From: an uncultured Oscillospiraceae bacterium
GTDB lineage: Bacteria; Bacillota; Clostridia; Oscillospirales; Oscillospiraceae
Reading direction: 5' to 3'
Length of the DNA: 29,980 nucleotides
Assembly (NCBI GenBank): GCA_934589835.1
Contig: CAKTOK010000017.1
Coordinates: 1 to 29,980, forward strand
The notes beneath the pieces were generated by a model, which did no database searches, was not told the DNA's origin, and saw nothing but the letters and a program-made list of their open reading frames with translations. Shown piece after piece: positions 7,238 to 14,282 of this stretch; position 1 is the stretch's first letter; the number at the start of each line of letters is the position of its first letter. Position numbers and translations under genes: made by a program.

Positions 7238-7390
7238 ATGCAAATGAGCCGCAGAAAAAAGGCGGCGGCGCAGGCAGTGCTGCTGCTGGCGGGCGCGGCG
7301 ATGCTGTGCTATGGCATCTGGCGCGGTGAAGCGGACACCGTGCTGAGCAAGGCCATCAAATTATGTCTGGAGTGTGTGGGCATTGGATAA
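7238..7390 (+). CDS. CD1871A-family-like CxxC-motif small membrane protein
   Basis: A 50-residue protein encoded by a clear ORF: ATG at 7238, TAA at 7388, with AGGAAAGGG upstream. It has a basic N-terminus (MSRRKKAAAQ), one hydrophobic helix (about 13-28) and a C-terminal tail with the motif CLEC (C43, C46) ending VGIG. The length, single helix and AIKLCLECxGIG ending match what I recall as the CD1871A family CxxC proteins of Clostridia, which sit next to ferredoxin and TlpA-like genes. A role in electron or thiol transfer at the membrane is inferred from context. Its stop overlaps the next gene's start by 17 nt, which suggests translational coupling. Confidence 0.75.
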   Translation: MQMSRRKKAAAQAVLLLAGAAMLCYGIWRGEADTVLSKAIKLCLECVGIG

Positions 7391-8291
7391 GAAAGCCTCT
7401 GGTGTATCCCAGCTCCTGTCCCGCCTTCGGGGCTGGATACAGGCGGGCGCGGCGCTGTTGACCAATATACACCTGCCCAATTTTCTCAAGGGCGGGCTGT
7501 ATCAGGGCGCGGGCAAGGCCGTCTGCGTGCCGGGACTGAACTGCTACTCCTGTCCGGCGGCCTCCGGTGCCTGTCCCATCGGAGCGTTTCAGGCGGTGGT
7601 GGGCTCCTCTAAATTCCGCTTCTCCTACTATATCACAGGGCTTCTCATCCTGCTGGGGGTTCTGCTGGGCCGCTTCATCTGCGGCTTCCTGTGCCCCTTT
7701 GGCTGGTTTCAGGAGCTGCTGCACAAGATCCCCACGAAGAAGCTGTCCACAAAGCGGCTGAAGCCGCTGACATATCTGAAATACGCCATTCTGCTGGTGA
7801 TGGTGGTGCTGCTGCCGGTTCTGGTGACGAATCAAGTGGGCATGGGAGATCCCTTTTTCTGCAAGTATCTCTGCCCGCAGGGCGTGCTGGAGGGGGCAAT
7901 TCCGCTGTCCCTTGCCAATTCCGGTATTCGGGCGGCGCTGGGCAGCCTGTTTACCTGGAAGCTCGGCGTCCTGCTGGCGGTGATCGGGCTGAGCGTGGTC
8001 TTCTATCGTCCCTTCTGCAAATGGCTGTGTCCGCTGGGCGCGTTCTACGCGCTGCTGAATAAGAGCTCCCTGTTCCAGATGAAGGTGGACAAAAACAAGT
8101 GTGTCTCCTGTGGGAAATGTGCGAAGGCCTGCAAGATGGACGTGGACGTGACGAAAACACCCAACCATTCGGAGTGCATCCGCTGCGGGATGTGCATCCG
8201 CGCCTGTCCCACCGGCGCCGTGCGCTTCCGCTACGGCTTCGGGGATGGGAAGGAAACGACAAATGAATTGAGATCGGAGGAAACAAAATGA
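7374..8291 (+). CDS. Membrane-bound 4Fe-4S polyferredoxin (NapH/CcoG-like)
   Basis: A 305-residue polytopic membrane iron-sulfur protein that probably passes electrons across or along the membrane. Hydrophobic segments lie around 85-105, 135-153 and 193-212. Cysteine pairs of the type CxxxCP flank them: C103/C107, C163/C167 and C215/C219, plus C57/C60/C67 in the first loop. The C-terminal cytosolic part holds two classic ferredoxin motifs: C243xxC246xxC249xxxC253 and C268xxC271xxC274xxxC278P. This is the NapH/YccM/RdxA-like layout. Translation appears to start at GTG 7374 inside the end of the upstream small gene; TTG at 7383 is an alternative. Its stop overlaps the next ATG by 4 nt. Likely role: electron supply to the neighbouring extracytoplasmic TlpA-like protein (inference). 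Confidence 0.88.
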   Translation: MWALDKKASGVSQLLSRLRGWIQAGAALLTNIHLPNFLKGGLYQGAGKAVCVPGLNCYSCPAASGACPIGAFQAVVGSSKFRFSYYITGLLILLGVLLGRFICGFLCPFGWFQELLHKIPTKKLSTKRLKPLTYLKYAILLVMVVLLPVLVTNQVGMGDPFFCKYLCPQGVLEGAIPLSLANSGIRAALGSLFTWKLGVLLAVIGLSVVFYRPFCKWLCPLGAFYALLNKSSLFQMKVDKNKCVSCGKCAKACKMDVDVTKTPNHSECIRCGMCIRACPTGAVRFRYGFGDGKETTNELRSEETK

Positions 8292-9232
8292 ATGTAAAGA
8301 AACTGGCCGCGCTGGGACTGGCGATGCTGATGGTGCTGATGTTGGCCGCCTGCGGCGCAAAGCAAGCGGAAAAGGGGGAGGAAACGGACAAGGAGCCGCA
8401 GACCGCCGAGGAGGCGGCGGCGCTGTACGATGAGCTGATGGCGCAGGAGAACGCCATCCAGGCAGAGAACATCGAGCTGTGGGAGAAGATCTTTCTGTCC
8501 GCCGACAAGGGCATGGCCATGATGGAGGACGGCAAAAACTACGGTGAATTTCTGCTGAGCACCATTGAAGCCGCCAAGGAGCAGTTCACCGATGAGGAGT
8601 ACGAGCTGCTGAAGGAGAAGGCCACGGAAATCAAGCGTATCGAGGACCGGCTGGCCGCATTGGAGGAAAAATTCCCCAGCTTGTCCGAGACGCCCACGGA
8701 GGATGGCGGCACAAGCGTACCGGCGGGCAGCGACATGACCGCGCCGCCCGATGACGGCAGCACCGCGCAGAAGTTCCCTGCCTTTGAGGGAAAGGATCTG
8801 GACGGCAACGATGTAAAGAGCAGCGAGCTGTTCTCCGGCAGCGCCGTCACGGTGGTGAATTTCTGGTTTACCACCTGCGGCCCCTGCGTGGGCGAGTTGA
8901 GTGAGCTGGACGCGCTGAATAAGGAGCTGGCGGACAAGGGCGGCACGCTCATTGGCATCAATGCCTTCACGCTGGACGGCGACAAGGCGGCCATCTCCGA
9001 CGCAAAGGACGTGCTGCAGCAGAGCGGCGCGGCGTACCGGAACGTATACTTCGCCTCCGACAGCGATGCAGGCAGGTTCACCGAGAACATCTACGCCTAT
9101 CCCACTACCTATGTGGTGGACAGGAACGGCAACATCGTGGGTGACCCCATTGTGGGAGCCATCACGGAGAAGAAGCAGGCGGAGACGCTGCAGCAGCTCA
9201 TCGATCAGGCGCTTGCCAACGATAAAGGCTAA
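8288..9232 (+). CDS. TlpA/ResA-like thiol-disulfide oxidoreductase lipoprotein
   Basis: A 314-residue secreted lipoprotein. The N-terminus is a lipoprotein signal (MNVKKLAALG plus a hydrophobic run) with lipobox LAAC and lipidated C22. Residues about 30-135 are charged and helical (Glu/Lys/Ala-rich), perhaps a coiled-coil spacer. A Pro/Gly/Ser/Thr linker (about 136-160) leads to a redoxin domain with KFPAFEGKDLDGN and active site TTCGPC (C197, C200). The cis-Pro region is YAYPTTYVVD. The fold is that of TlpA/ResA, which reduces or resolves disulfides outside the membrane. The helical domain before the redoxin is unusual for ResA (about 170 aa) but occurs in clostridial relatives. Co-translated with the polyferredoxin, which may supply electrons. 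AGATCGGAGG lies just before the ATG. Confidence 0.9.
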   Translation: MNVKKLAALGLAMLMVLMLAACGAKQAEKGEETDKEPQTAEEAAALYDELMAQENAIQAENIELWEKIFLSADKGMAMMEDGKNYGEFLLSTIEAAKEQFTDEEYELLKEKATEIKRIEDRLAALEEKFPSLSETPTEDGGTSVPAGSDMTAPPDDGSTAQKFPAFEGKDLDGNDVKSSELFSGSAVTVVNFWFTTCGPCVGELSELDALNKELADKGGTLIGINAFTLDGDKAAISDAKDVLQQSGAAYRNVYFASDSDAGRFTENIYAYPTTYVVDRNGNIVGDPIVGAITEKKQAETLQQLIDQALANDKG

Positions 9233-9253
9233 CTAGAAAAACGGCGGAAAAAC

Positions 9254-9298
9254 GGCCCGCGGCAGCCGGAGAGCGATCCTCTCCGGCTGCCGCGGGCC
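9254..9298 (+). terminator. Very stable hairpin ending the redox operon
   Basis: A perfect 20-bp GC-rich inverted repeat has arms 9254-9273 and 9279-9298 and a 5-nt loop. No U-run follows, so it is not a textbook intrinsic terminator. It may act as a 3'-end stabiliser or Rho-independent pause. The stretch 9300-9437 after it shows no gene that I can support. Confidence 0.65.
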
Positions 9299-9437
9299 CG
9301 ATGCTTATGGAGCGATAAACGACAGCTCATGAGGGGAAGCACCACGCAGAGCACGGCGGCGGTCTTGCTGTGATGCATGAGGGCCGAAGCGCTGCATAGG
9401 GGAAAATGCGCGGAGCGGAACAGGGTGTATCTGCACG

Positions 9438-9452
9438 GGAGAAACGTTTTCC
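9438..9452. promoter_or_regulatory. LacI-type operator-like site O1
   Basis: GGAGAAACGTTTTCC is a near-palindrome centred on CG, the hallmark of LacI-family operators. It matches the reverse complement of O2 at 14 of 15 bases. It lies about 100 bp upstream of the -35 of the operon promoter, 149 bp centre to centre from O2. Confidence 0.6.
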
Positions 9453-9544
9453 TGAATTGACGTTCCCAGGAACACAGAGGCTGTCAAATACGACAATTAT
9501 TTCCATCTGAAACTGTGAATAACGTACATTTTGCCGATTACCGG

Positions 9545-9572
9545 TTGACAAAAGCTATTTTTCTGCTATATT
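9545..9572 (+). promoter_or_regulatory. Promoter of the LacI/amidohydrolase/ABC operon
   Basis: A perfect TTGACA (9545-9550), 16 nt, then TATATT (9567-9572) preceded by an extended TGC. The expected start is about 9579, which leaves a leader of some 208 nt before the regulator gene. No other strong promoter or terminator is visible before 15600, so this promoter probably drives the whole cluster. Confidence 0.85.
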
Positions 9573-9587
9573 GATACCAATATTACA

Positions 9588-9602
9588 GGAAAACGTTTTT
9601 CC
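9588..9602. promoter_or_regulatory. LacI-type operator-like site O2
   Basis: GGAAAACGTTTTTCC is centred on CG and starts about 10 bp after the predicted transcription start, where a repressor would block initiation or escape. It is the reverse-complement partner of O1 (14/15). It also resembles a CcpA cre site, since CcpA is a LacI-family protein, so catabolite control is an alternative. Confidence 0.68.
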
Positions 9603-9751
9603 GCGCAGTGTGCTTGCCATTCCACAATGGCATTTCCGACAATTTGACGATATGATAGGCTGCTTCGGATCAAAATGAGGCGCCGCCGAGAGAAAGAGTG
9701 TATTTGCTGATCGATTGTATGAGGTAGGACACTCGTTTTTTATCAGGGAAA

Positions 9752-9766
9752 AGAAAAACGTTTCGC
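9752..9766. promoter_or_regulatory. LacI-type operator-like site O3
   Basis: AGAAAAACGTTTCGC matches the O1/O2 consensus GGAAAAACGTTTTCC at 12 of 15 bases. It overlaps a perfect CGTTT-N4-AAACG repeat (9759-9772) just before the ribosome site of the regulator gene. It lies 165 bp from O2 and could act as an auxiliary operator. Confidence 0.5.
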
Positions 9767-9786
9767 TAAACGAAGGGAATGTGTGC

Positions 9787-10845
9787 ATGAAGAGAAGCTG
9801 CCCTATTGAACGTCCCCCCGTAATCACCATTGCCGATGTGTCGCGGGTCGCTAACGTGTCCATGTCCACGGTATCGCATGTCATCAACGGCACAAAAAAC
9901 GTGAGCGAGGAGACGCGCCAGCGGGTGATGGCTGCGATCGAGGCCACCGGCTACACGCAGAATTTCATCGCCAAGGCGCTGAAAAAGTCCGAGACAAAGA
10001 CCATCGGCCTTGTGATCTCGGATATCCGGAACCGCTACTTCATCGATGTGATCTACGCCATCAACAGCGAGGCGGCAAAGCGCGGCTACACGGTGCTGCT
10101 GGCCAGCTCAGACGATAACTCCAAAACGGAGCTGGAGATCATCAAGACATTCCATGAACGGCGTGTGGATGGGATCATCCTTTCGCCTACCACAGATTCG
10201 GAGAACAATTCTGTGCCCTTCCTCAACAAGATGGGGATCCCGGTGGTCTATATCGACCGTATGCCGGCAGCCAACGGCGACTGGGTGGGCACGGAGAACG
10301 AAAAGGCCACCGAAGCGCTGGCCAATCACCTGATCAGCCTGGGGCATAAGCGTATCGCGCTTGTTGTGGGCCTGCGGGGGATCAACACGACGGAGGAGCG
10401 CATCACAGGCTACAAAAACGCGCTCAGCAACGCGGGCATCCCGTTTGACCCGCATTTCATCGTACCCGGTGAATCCAGAAGCGAGCCCTCGAAAACCAAG
10501 ACCAAGGAAATGATCAGCCGGATGATGAGCACCGGCAACTGCCCGACCGCGATCATCGCCGCCAACAACCTGATGGTGTTGGGCACGATGCGCGCCCTGC
10601 AGGAGCTGGGCCTCAGAGTTCCGGAGGATATAGCGCTTGTGGCGTTCGACGATTTCGAGTGGGCCGACCTTTTCCAGCCAAGGCTGACCACCATTGTGCA
10701 GCCCTGCTACGACATCGGATCGAAGGCGGTGGAAATGCTGATCCGGCGGATACACGATCCGAATGCGACAGTCCAGAAAACATGCTTCACGCCAAAGCTC
10801 GTCGTGCGTGAATCATGTGGGATCAAACTAAAACACGGAGGATAA
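9787..10845 (+). CDS. LacI-family transcriptional regulator
   Basis: A 352-residue regulator. The N-terminal HTH and hinge helix read ITIADVSRVANVSMSTVSHVINGTKNVSEETRQRV, written here only as the recognised LacI head pattern (ADVxxxAxVSxxTVSxxxN). The remainder is a periplasmic-binding-protein-like effector domain (KTIGLVISDIRN; IAANNLMVLGTMRAL; DIALVAFDDFEWADLFQPRLTT region), as in RbsR or PurR types that bind a sugar or small metabolite. The ATG at 9787 follows AAGGG (9773-9777); an in-frame upstream ATG at 9715 has no ribosome site and would overlap O3. It is the first gene of the operon, 4 nt before the amidohydrolase gene, so it is autoregulated if O2 and O3 are its sites. The effector is probably the operon's substrate (inference). 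Confidence 0.93.
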   Translation: MKRSCPIERPPVITIADVSRVANVSMSTVSHVINGTKNVSEETRQRVMAAIEATGYTQNFIAKALKKSETKTIGLVISDIRNRYFIDVIYAINSEAAKRGYTVLLASSDDNSKTELEIIKTFHERRVDGIILSPTTDSENNSVPFLNKMGIPVVYIDRMPAANGDWVGTENEKATEALANHLISLGHKRIALVVGLRGINTTEERITGYKNALSNAGIPFDPHFIVPGESRSEPSKTKTKEMISRMMSTGNCPTAIIAANNLMVLGTMRALQELGLRVPEDIALVAFDDFEWADLFQPRLTTIVQPCYDIGSKAVEMLIRRIHDPNATVQKTCFTPKLVVRESCGIKLKHGG

Positions 10846-10849
10846 AAGA

Positions 10850-11731
10850 ATGAGTACAAGTGAACGCTGGCCTGTGATAGACACTCACTATCATACAGGC
10901 GTCTGCCTGATTAACACCTTCGACGCCGAGCATGAGCTCATTCCCTGGATGGATAAGAACGGCGTGGATATACAGGTGATCTTTCAGGTGAACGAGGGCT
11001 TTGCACACCGCTCGCCGGACTGGAACCCCTACATCGGCAACGATTATATTGCCGAGATCCAGCGGATGTTCCCGGAGCGTGTGATCGGCCTTTGCACGCT
11101 GGATCCCTGGCATCAGGCGCCCAAAACGTATAACTGGCCCAAATCGAAGTTCGGCAGGCCCATGGATCTGCCGATAGGGAATGAGACGCTGGACGAGCTG
11201 GAGCGGTCCATCCTGGAGCTTGGCCTGCAGGGCATCAAGCTCCATCCGCTGGAGCACAACTTCGAGATAAACAACAAGGCGCTCATTTACCCCATCATGG
11301 AGAAGCTGACGGAGCTGCAGCGCAGGGCAGGCCGCAAGATGATCGTTGTTACGCACTGTGCGGGCGATTCCGTCAACAATACGCCCACACAGATGGCGCA
11401 GGTGGCCCGGGACTTTCCGGAGATCCTCTTCATTATGGCGCACGGCGGCTATATGTGGGCCTACGGCACAACGGCGGACGTGAGCGCGGGGATCGACAAC
11501 CTGATGGTGGATCTGACGCTGAATGTAACGCCGACCACGCTGCGGCAGCTGTATCTCAACGAGGGTGCGGGCCGCTTCTGCATCGGCACGGACGGGCCGT
11601 TCGATCTGGCAACGACAAAGGAGCTGGTCGTGCGCGACCTTGTCGGTGATAACGAAGAGGATGTGCAGCTCATCATGGGCGGCAACCTTGCCAAGTATCT
11701 GGGGATCCCCAAGATAAAAACAGAGGTCTGA
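10850..11731 (+). CDS. Amidohydrolase-2 family metal-dependent hydrolase (complete active site)
   Basis: A 293-residue TIM-barrel enzyme of the amidohydrolase-2 (ACMSD / gamma-resorcylate decarboxylase / lactonase-like) group. The expected ligands are visible: HxH in DTHYHTG (H13, H15) after strand 1, GIKLHP with K130 and H132, H169 in VTHCAG, H198 in MAHGGY, and D248 in GTDGPF. It should bind one or two divalent metals and hydrolyse or decarboxylate a small carboxylate, amide or lactone. The substrate is not identifiable. ACGGAGG precedes the ATG. The gene directly after encodes a close paralogue sharing WNPYIGNDY, ILELGL and GGNLA blocks, so the pair arose by tandem duplication and the proteins may form a heteromer (inference). 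Confidence 0.88.
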   Translation: MSTSERWPVIDTHYHTGVCLINTFDAEHELIPWMDKNGVDIQVIFQVNEGFAHRSPDWNPYIGNDYIAEIQRMFPERVIGLCTLDPWHQAPKTYNWPKSKFGRPMDLPIGNETLDELERSILELGLQGIKLHPLEHNFEINNKALIYPIMEKLTELQRRAGRKMIVVTHCAGDSVNNTPTQMAQVARDFPEILFIMAHGGYMWAYGTTADVSAGIDNLMVDLTLNVTPTTLRQLYLNEGAGRFCIGTDGPFDLATTKELVVRDLVGDNEEDVQLIMGGNLAKYLGIPKIKTEV

Positions 11732-11745
11732 AGGAGGAACGAAGA

Positions 11746-12621
11746 ATGTCCGAATATCGTTGGCCTGTGATCGATACGAATTTTAAGATCGGCGTGAACA
11801 TGAGAAGCACCTGTGTGGCGGAGGAGGACCTGATCCCCTATCTGGATGAAAACGGGATCGATATCCAGATGGTGTTTCAGGTAGATGAAGGCTTCACTCA
11901 CCACACCCCTGCGTGGAATCCCTACATTGGCAACGACTATGTTGCCAAGATCCAGAATCTGTTTCCGGACAGAGTATTCGGCCTGGCCACCGTGTGTCCG
12001 TGGAACGATGCGCCCAAGACGTGGAACTATCCGCCCTGTGATGCGGGGAAGCCGTTTACGCTGCCGGTCGAAAACGAAGCGACGCGGGAGCTGAACCGCT
12101 GCATTCTGGAGCTGGGGCTCAAGGGGCTGCGTATGAACCCCATCGAGCACAACTACGAGCTGAATAATAAGGATGTCGTTTACCCCATGCTGACCCGCCT
12201 GACCGAGCTGCAGCGGGAGACGGGGAAGGTGCTCCCGGTCGTTGTCCACGGCTCGGGCGACAGCGGCAACAATACGGCGCTGCAATTTGCGTGTGTGGCG
12301 GATGATTTCCCGGAGCTTATCTTCATCATGGTCCACTCCGGCTTTATCTGGTGCTACGGTACCACCGGCGAGATCGCGCCGGGCCACCCCAACCTGCTGC
12401 TGGATCTGACCGGCAATCTGGGACCGTACTCGGTGATCGACGCATACCGCCGGTGCGGCGCGTCCAAATTTACCATCGGTACCGACGGCCCGCTGGGCAT
12501 TCCGGCCATCAAGGAAAAGATACTGGATGTCTTTGTGGGCGACAATGATGAAGACCGTCAGCTCATTCTGGGAGGCAACCTCGCGCAGCGCCTCGGTATA
12601 GGAAAGATCAGGGTAGGGTGA
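11746..12621 (+). CDS. Amidohydrolase-2 paralogue with degenerate metal site (probable pseudoenzyme)
   Basis: A 291-residue paralogue of the preceding protein, aligning almost without gaps. The key HxH becomes NxK (DTNFKIG; N12, K14), and the GIKLHP motif becomes GLRMNP (K to R129, H to N131). H168 (VVHGSG), H197 (MVHSGF) and D247 (GTDGPL) remain. The frame is intact and the rest is well conserved, so this is not a decaying gene; loss is confined to the first ligand sets. It may serve as a structural or regulatory partner of the intact enzyme, bind a different metal, or catalyse a metal-independent reaction (inference). GAAGGAGG precedes the ATG; the spacer to the upstream gene is 14 nt. Confidence 0.87.
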   Translation: MSEYRWPVIDTNFKIGVNMRSTCVAEEDLIPYLDENGIDIQMVFQVDEGFTHHTPAWNPYIGNDYVAKIQNLFPDRVFGLATVCPWNDAPKTWNYPPCDAGKPFTLPVENEATRELNRCILELGLKGLRMNPIEHNYELNNKDVVYPMLTRLTELQRETGKVLPVVVHGSGDSGNNTALQFACVADDFPELIFIMVHSGFIWCYGTTGEIAPGHPNLLLDLTGNLGPYSVIDAYRRCGASKFTIGTDGPLGIPAIKEKILDVFVGDNDEDRQLILGGNLAQRLGIGKIRVG

Positions 12622-12626
12622 ATTCC

Positions 12627-13454
12627 ATGAACCAGAAAGAATTGCAAAGCACAGCGTCGGCTCATACGGATGGCAGCGGCAGGCTGGAGATCGAGCACGT
12701 CTGCATCGACTTCAGCACGGTCAGCGGCGGAACGATGCGGGCGCTGGACGACATCAACCTGACCGTTGAGCACGGTGAGCTGGTGGCCGTCGTTGGCCGG
12801 AGCGGCTGCGGCAAGACAACACTGATGAACATTGTTGCGGGACTGGTCAAGCCGACGGCCGGCACGTGTAAGCTCAACGGCCGCGAGATCCAGGGGCCCT
12901 CCAGAGAGCGCGGCGTCGTGTTTCAGGCAGAGACGGTGTTCGGCTGGAAGCGTGTGAAGGACAATTTGGACTTCGCGCTGGAGCTTGGCGGTGTGGCCAA
13001 GCAGGACCGGCCTGCGCTGGTGGAGCAATATCTGAAGCTGGTGAAGCTGGACAGCTTTGCCAACTTCTATCCCAAGGAGCTGTCCGGCGGCATGAAGAAA
13101 CGCCTTCAGATCGCCATGGTGCTGGCCAACAAGCCGCAGCTTCTCCTGATGGACGAGCCGTTCGGGCCGCTGGACTATGCCACCAAGGTGGAGCTTCAGC
13201 TGGAGGTCGAGCGCATCCGTCTGGAAAATCCTCTTACCACCTTTTTTGTTACGCACGATGTAGAGGAGGCCACATTTGTGGCCGACAGGATCATCATGAT
13301 CGAAAAGGGACGCATCATCGAAGAGCTCAAGGTCGATATCCCCAGACCGCGTCCCGTTGAGGTACGCAACTCCCCTGAGTTCCACGCGATCTCCGACTAC
13401 CTGTTGGGGAAGCTGCTGGAGCTGAGCGACGTAAAGGTCGGAGGAGACGCATGA
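12627..13454 (+). CDS. ABC transporter ATP-binding protein, NitT/TauT (SsuB/TauB) family
   Basis: The ATPase subunit of an importer for small anionic or aromatic solutes. It is a 275-residue protein with Walker A GRSGCGKTT, a Q-loop in VVFQAETVFGW, ABC signature LSGGMKKRLQIA, Walker B LLLMDEPFGPLD and switch His in FVTHDVEEA. The phrase TVFGWKRVKDNL is typical of the SsuB/TauB/NrtD type. ATG 12627 is preferred because AGGGTG (12613-12618) is well spaced; a GTG at 12618 would overlap the previous stop. It overlaps the permease start by 4 nt. The short C-terminal tail beyond the NBD shows no regulatory domain. Confidence 0.92.
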   Translation: MNQKELQSTASAHTDGSGRLEIEHVCIDFSTVSGGTMRALDDINLTVEHGELVAVVGRSGCGKTTLMNIVAGLVKPTAGTCKLNGREIQGPSRERGVVFQAETVFGWKRVKDNLDFALELGGVAKQDRPALVEQYLKLVKLDSFANFYPKELSGGMKKRLQIAMVLANKPQLLLMDEPFGPLDYATKVELQLEVERIRLENPLTTFFVTHDVEEATFVADRIIMIEKGRIIEELKVDIPRPRPVEVRNSPEFHAISDYLLGKLLELSDVKVGGDA

Positions 13455-14254
13455 AAGCGAAATACGCAAGGAAGATCTGTGCGATCTTGTTCCTCGTGCT
13501 GGTCTGGGAGGCAGCCGCGCTTATCGCGCGGGCGGCCAGCCAGTATGCGGCGATCCTTGTTCCGACATGGGGCACTGTGTTCGGTGAGGAGCTGCCCGGC
13601 TTTGCCTCCTTCCGGGGCGGCGCGGCGCCCAACTACGCGGATGCGCTCATCGTTCTCGGACAAAACTCCCTGATCACCATACGCCGCGTCCTCCTCGGAC
13701 TGCTGGTGGGCGGTGTGACCGGCGTTCTGACGGGAATCGTGATCGGCCTGCGGCCCACGCTTCGCGGAATGTTCTATCCCGTTGTGCGCCTGCTGTGCAA
13801 TATCCCGCTGCTGGCGCTCATCGCGCTGTTCCTCGTGTGGTTCGGCGGAAAAGAGCAGGGCATTGTGATCTATATCGCCTTTGGCCTCTGGATCATCTAT
13901 ACGACCAACGTGATCGAGGCCATCGACCGCGCCGACAGGACCAGGATCAACTTTGCCAGAACGCTGGGGGCCAGCAATCGGAAGATTTATACGAACGTCA
14001 TCCTGCCGATGATCGTGCCGAACATCATCAACGCCAGCAAGGTGGCGCTGGGTGTTGCGTGGGCAGTGGCGCTGGGCGGCGAGTTTCTGGCCGCACAGGA
14101 CGGCCTTGGCCGGCTGCTCATACTCTCGCAGCAGTATATGAAGACCGGACGTATGCTCATTATCCTGATCCTCTTTATCATCCTGACCGGCCTTTTCAGC
14201 TGGCTGCTGAAGCTGGTGGGAGACAGACTTACAAGATGGATGCCCAAGGGCTGA
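13451..14254 (+). CDS. ABC transporter permease 1 (SsuC/TauC-like)
   Basis: A 267-residue inner-membrane permease of the BPD-transport family. It has about six hydrophobic helices, starting with ICAILFLVLVWEAAALI. The cytoplasmic coupling (EAA) loop is seen as RTLGASNRKIYTNVILP followed by the usual VPNIINASKVALGVAW. The start overlaps the ATPase stop (ATGA). The binding-protein gene follows 28 nt downstream. It shares family features but not close sequence with the second permease at 15664, so the two may form a heterodimeric channel. Confidence 0.9.
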   Translation: MKAKYARKICAILFLVLVWEAAALIARAASQYAAILVPTWGTVFGEELPGFASFRGGAAPNYADALIVLGQNSLITIRRVLLGLLVGGVTGVLTGIVIGLRPTLRGMFYPVVRLLCNIPLLALIALFLVWFGGKEQGIVIYIAFGLWIIYTTNVIEAIDRADRTRINFARTLGASNRKIYTNVILPMIVPNIINASKVALGVAWAVALGGEFLAAQDGLGRLLILSQQYMKTGRMLIILILFIILTGLFSWLLKLVGDRLTRWMPKG

Positions 14255-14282
14255 AATACAAAAAAAGAAGGAGAAAAGAAAA

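Noticed and set aside
9462..9473. Short palindrome GTTCCCAGGAAC upstream of the LacI promoter
   Set aside because: Twelve bases, single copy and unlike the three repeated operator-like sites; chance is a sufficient explanation.
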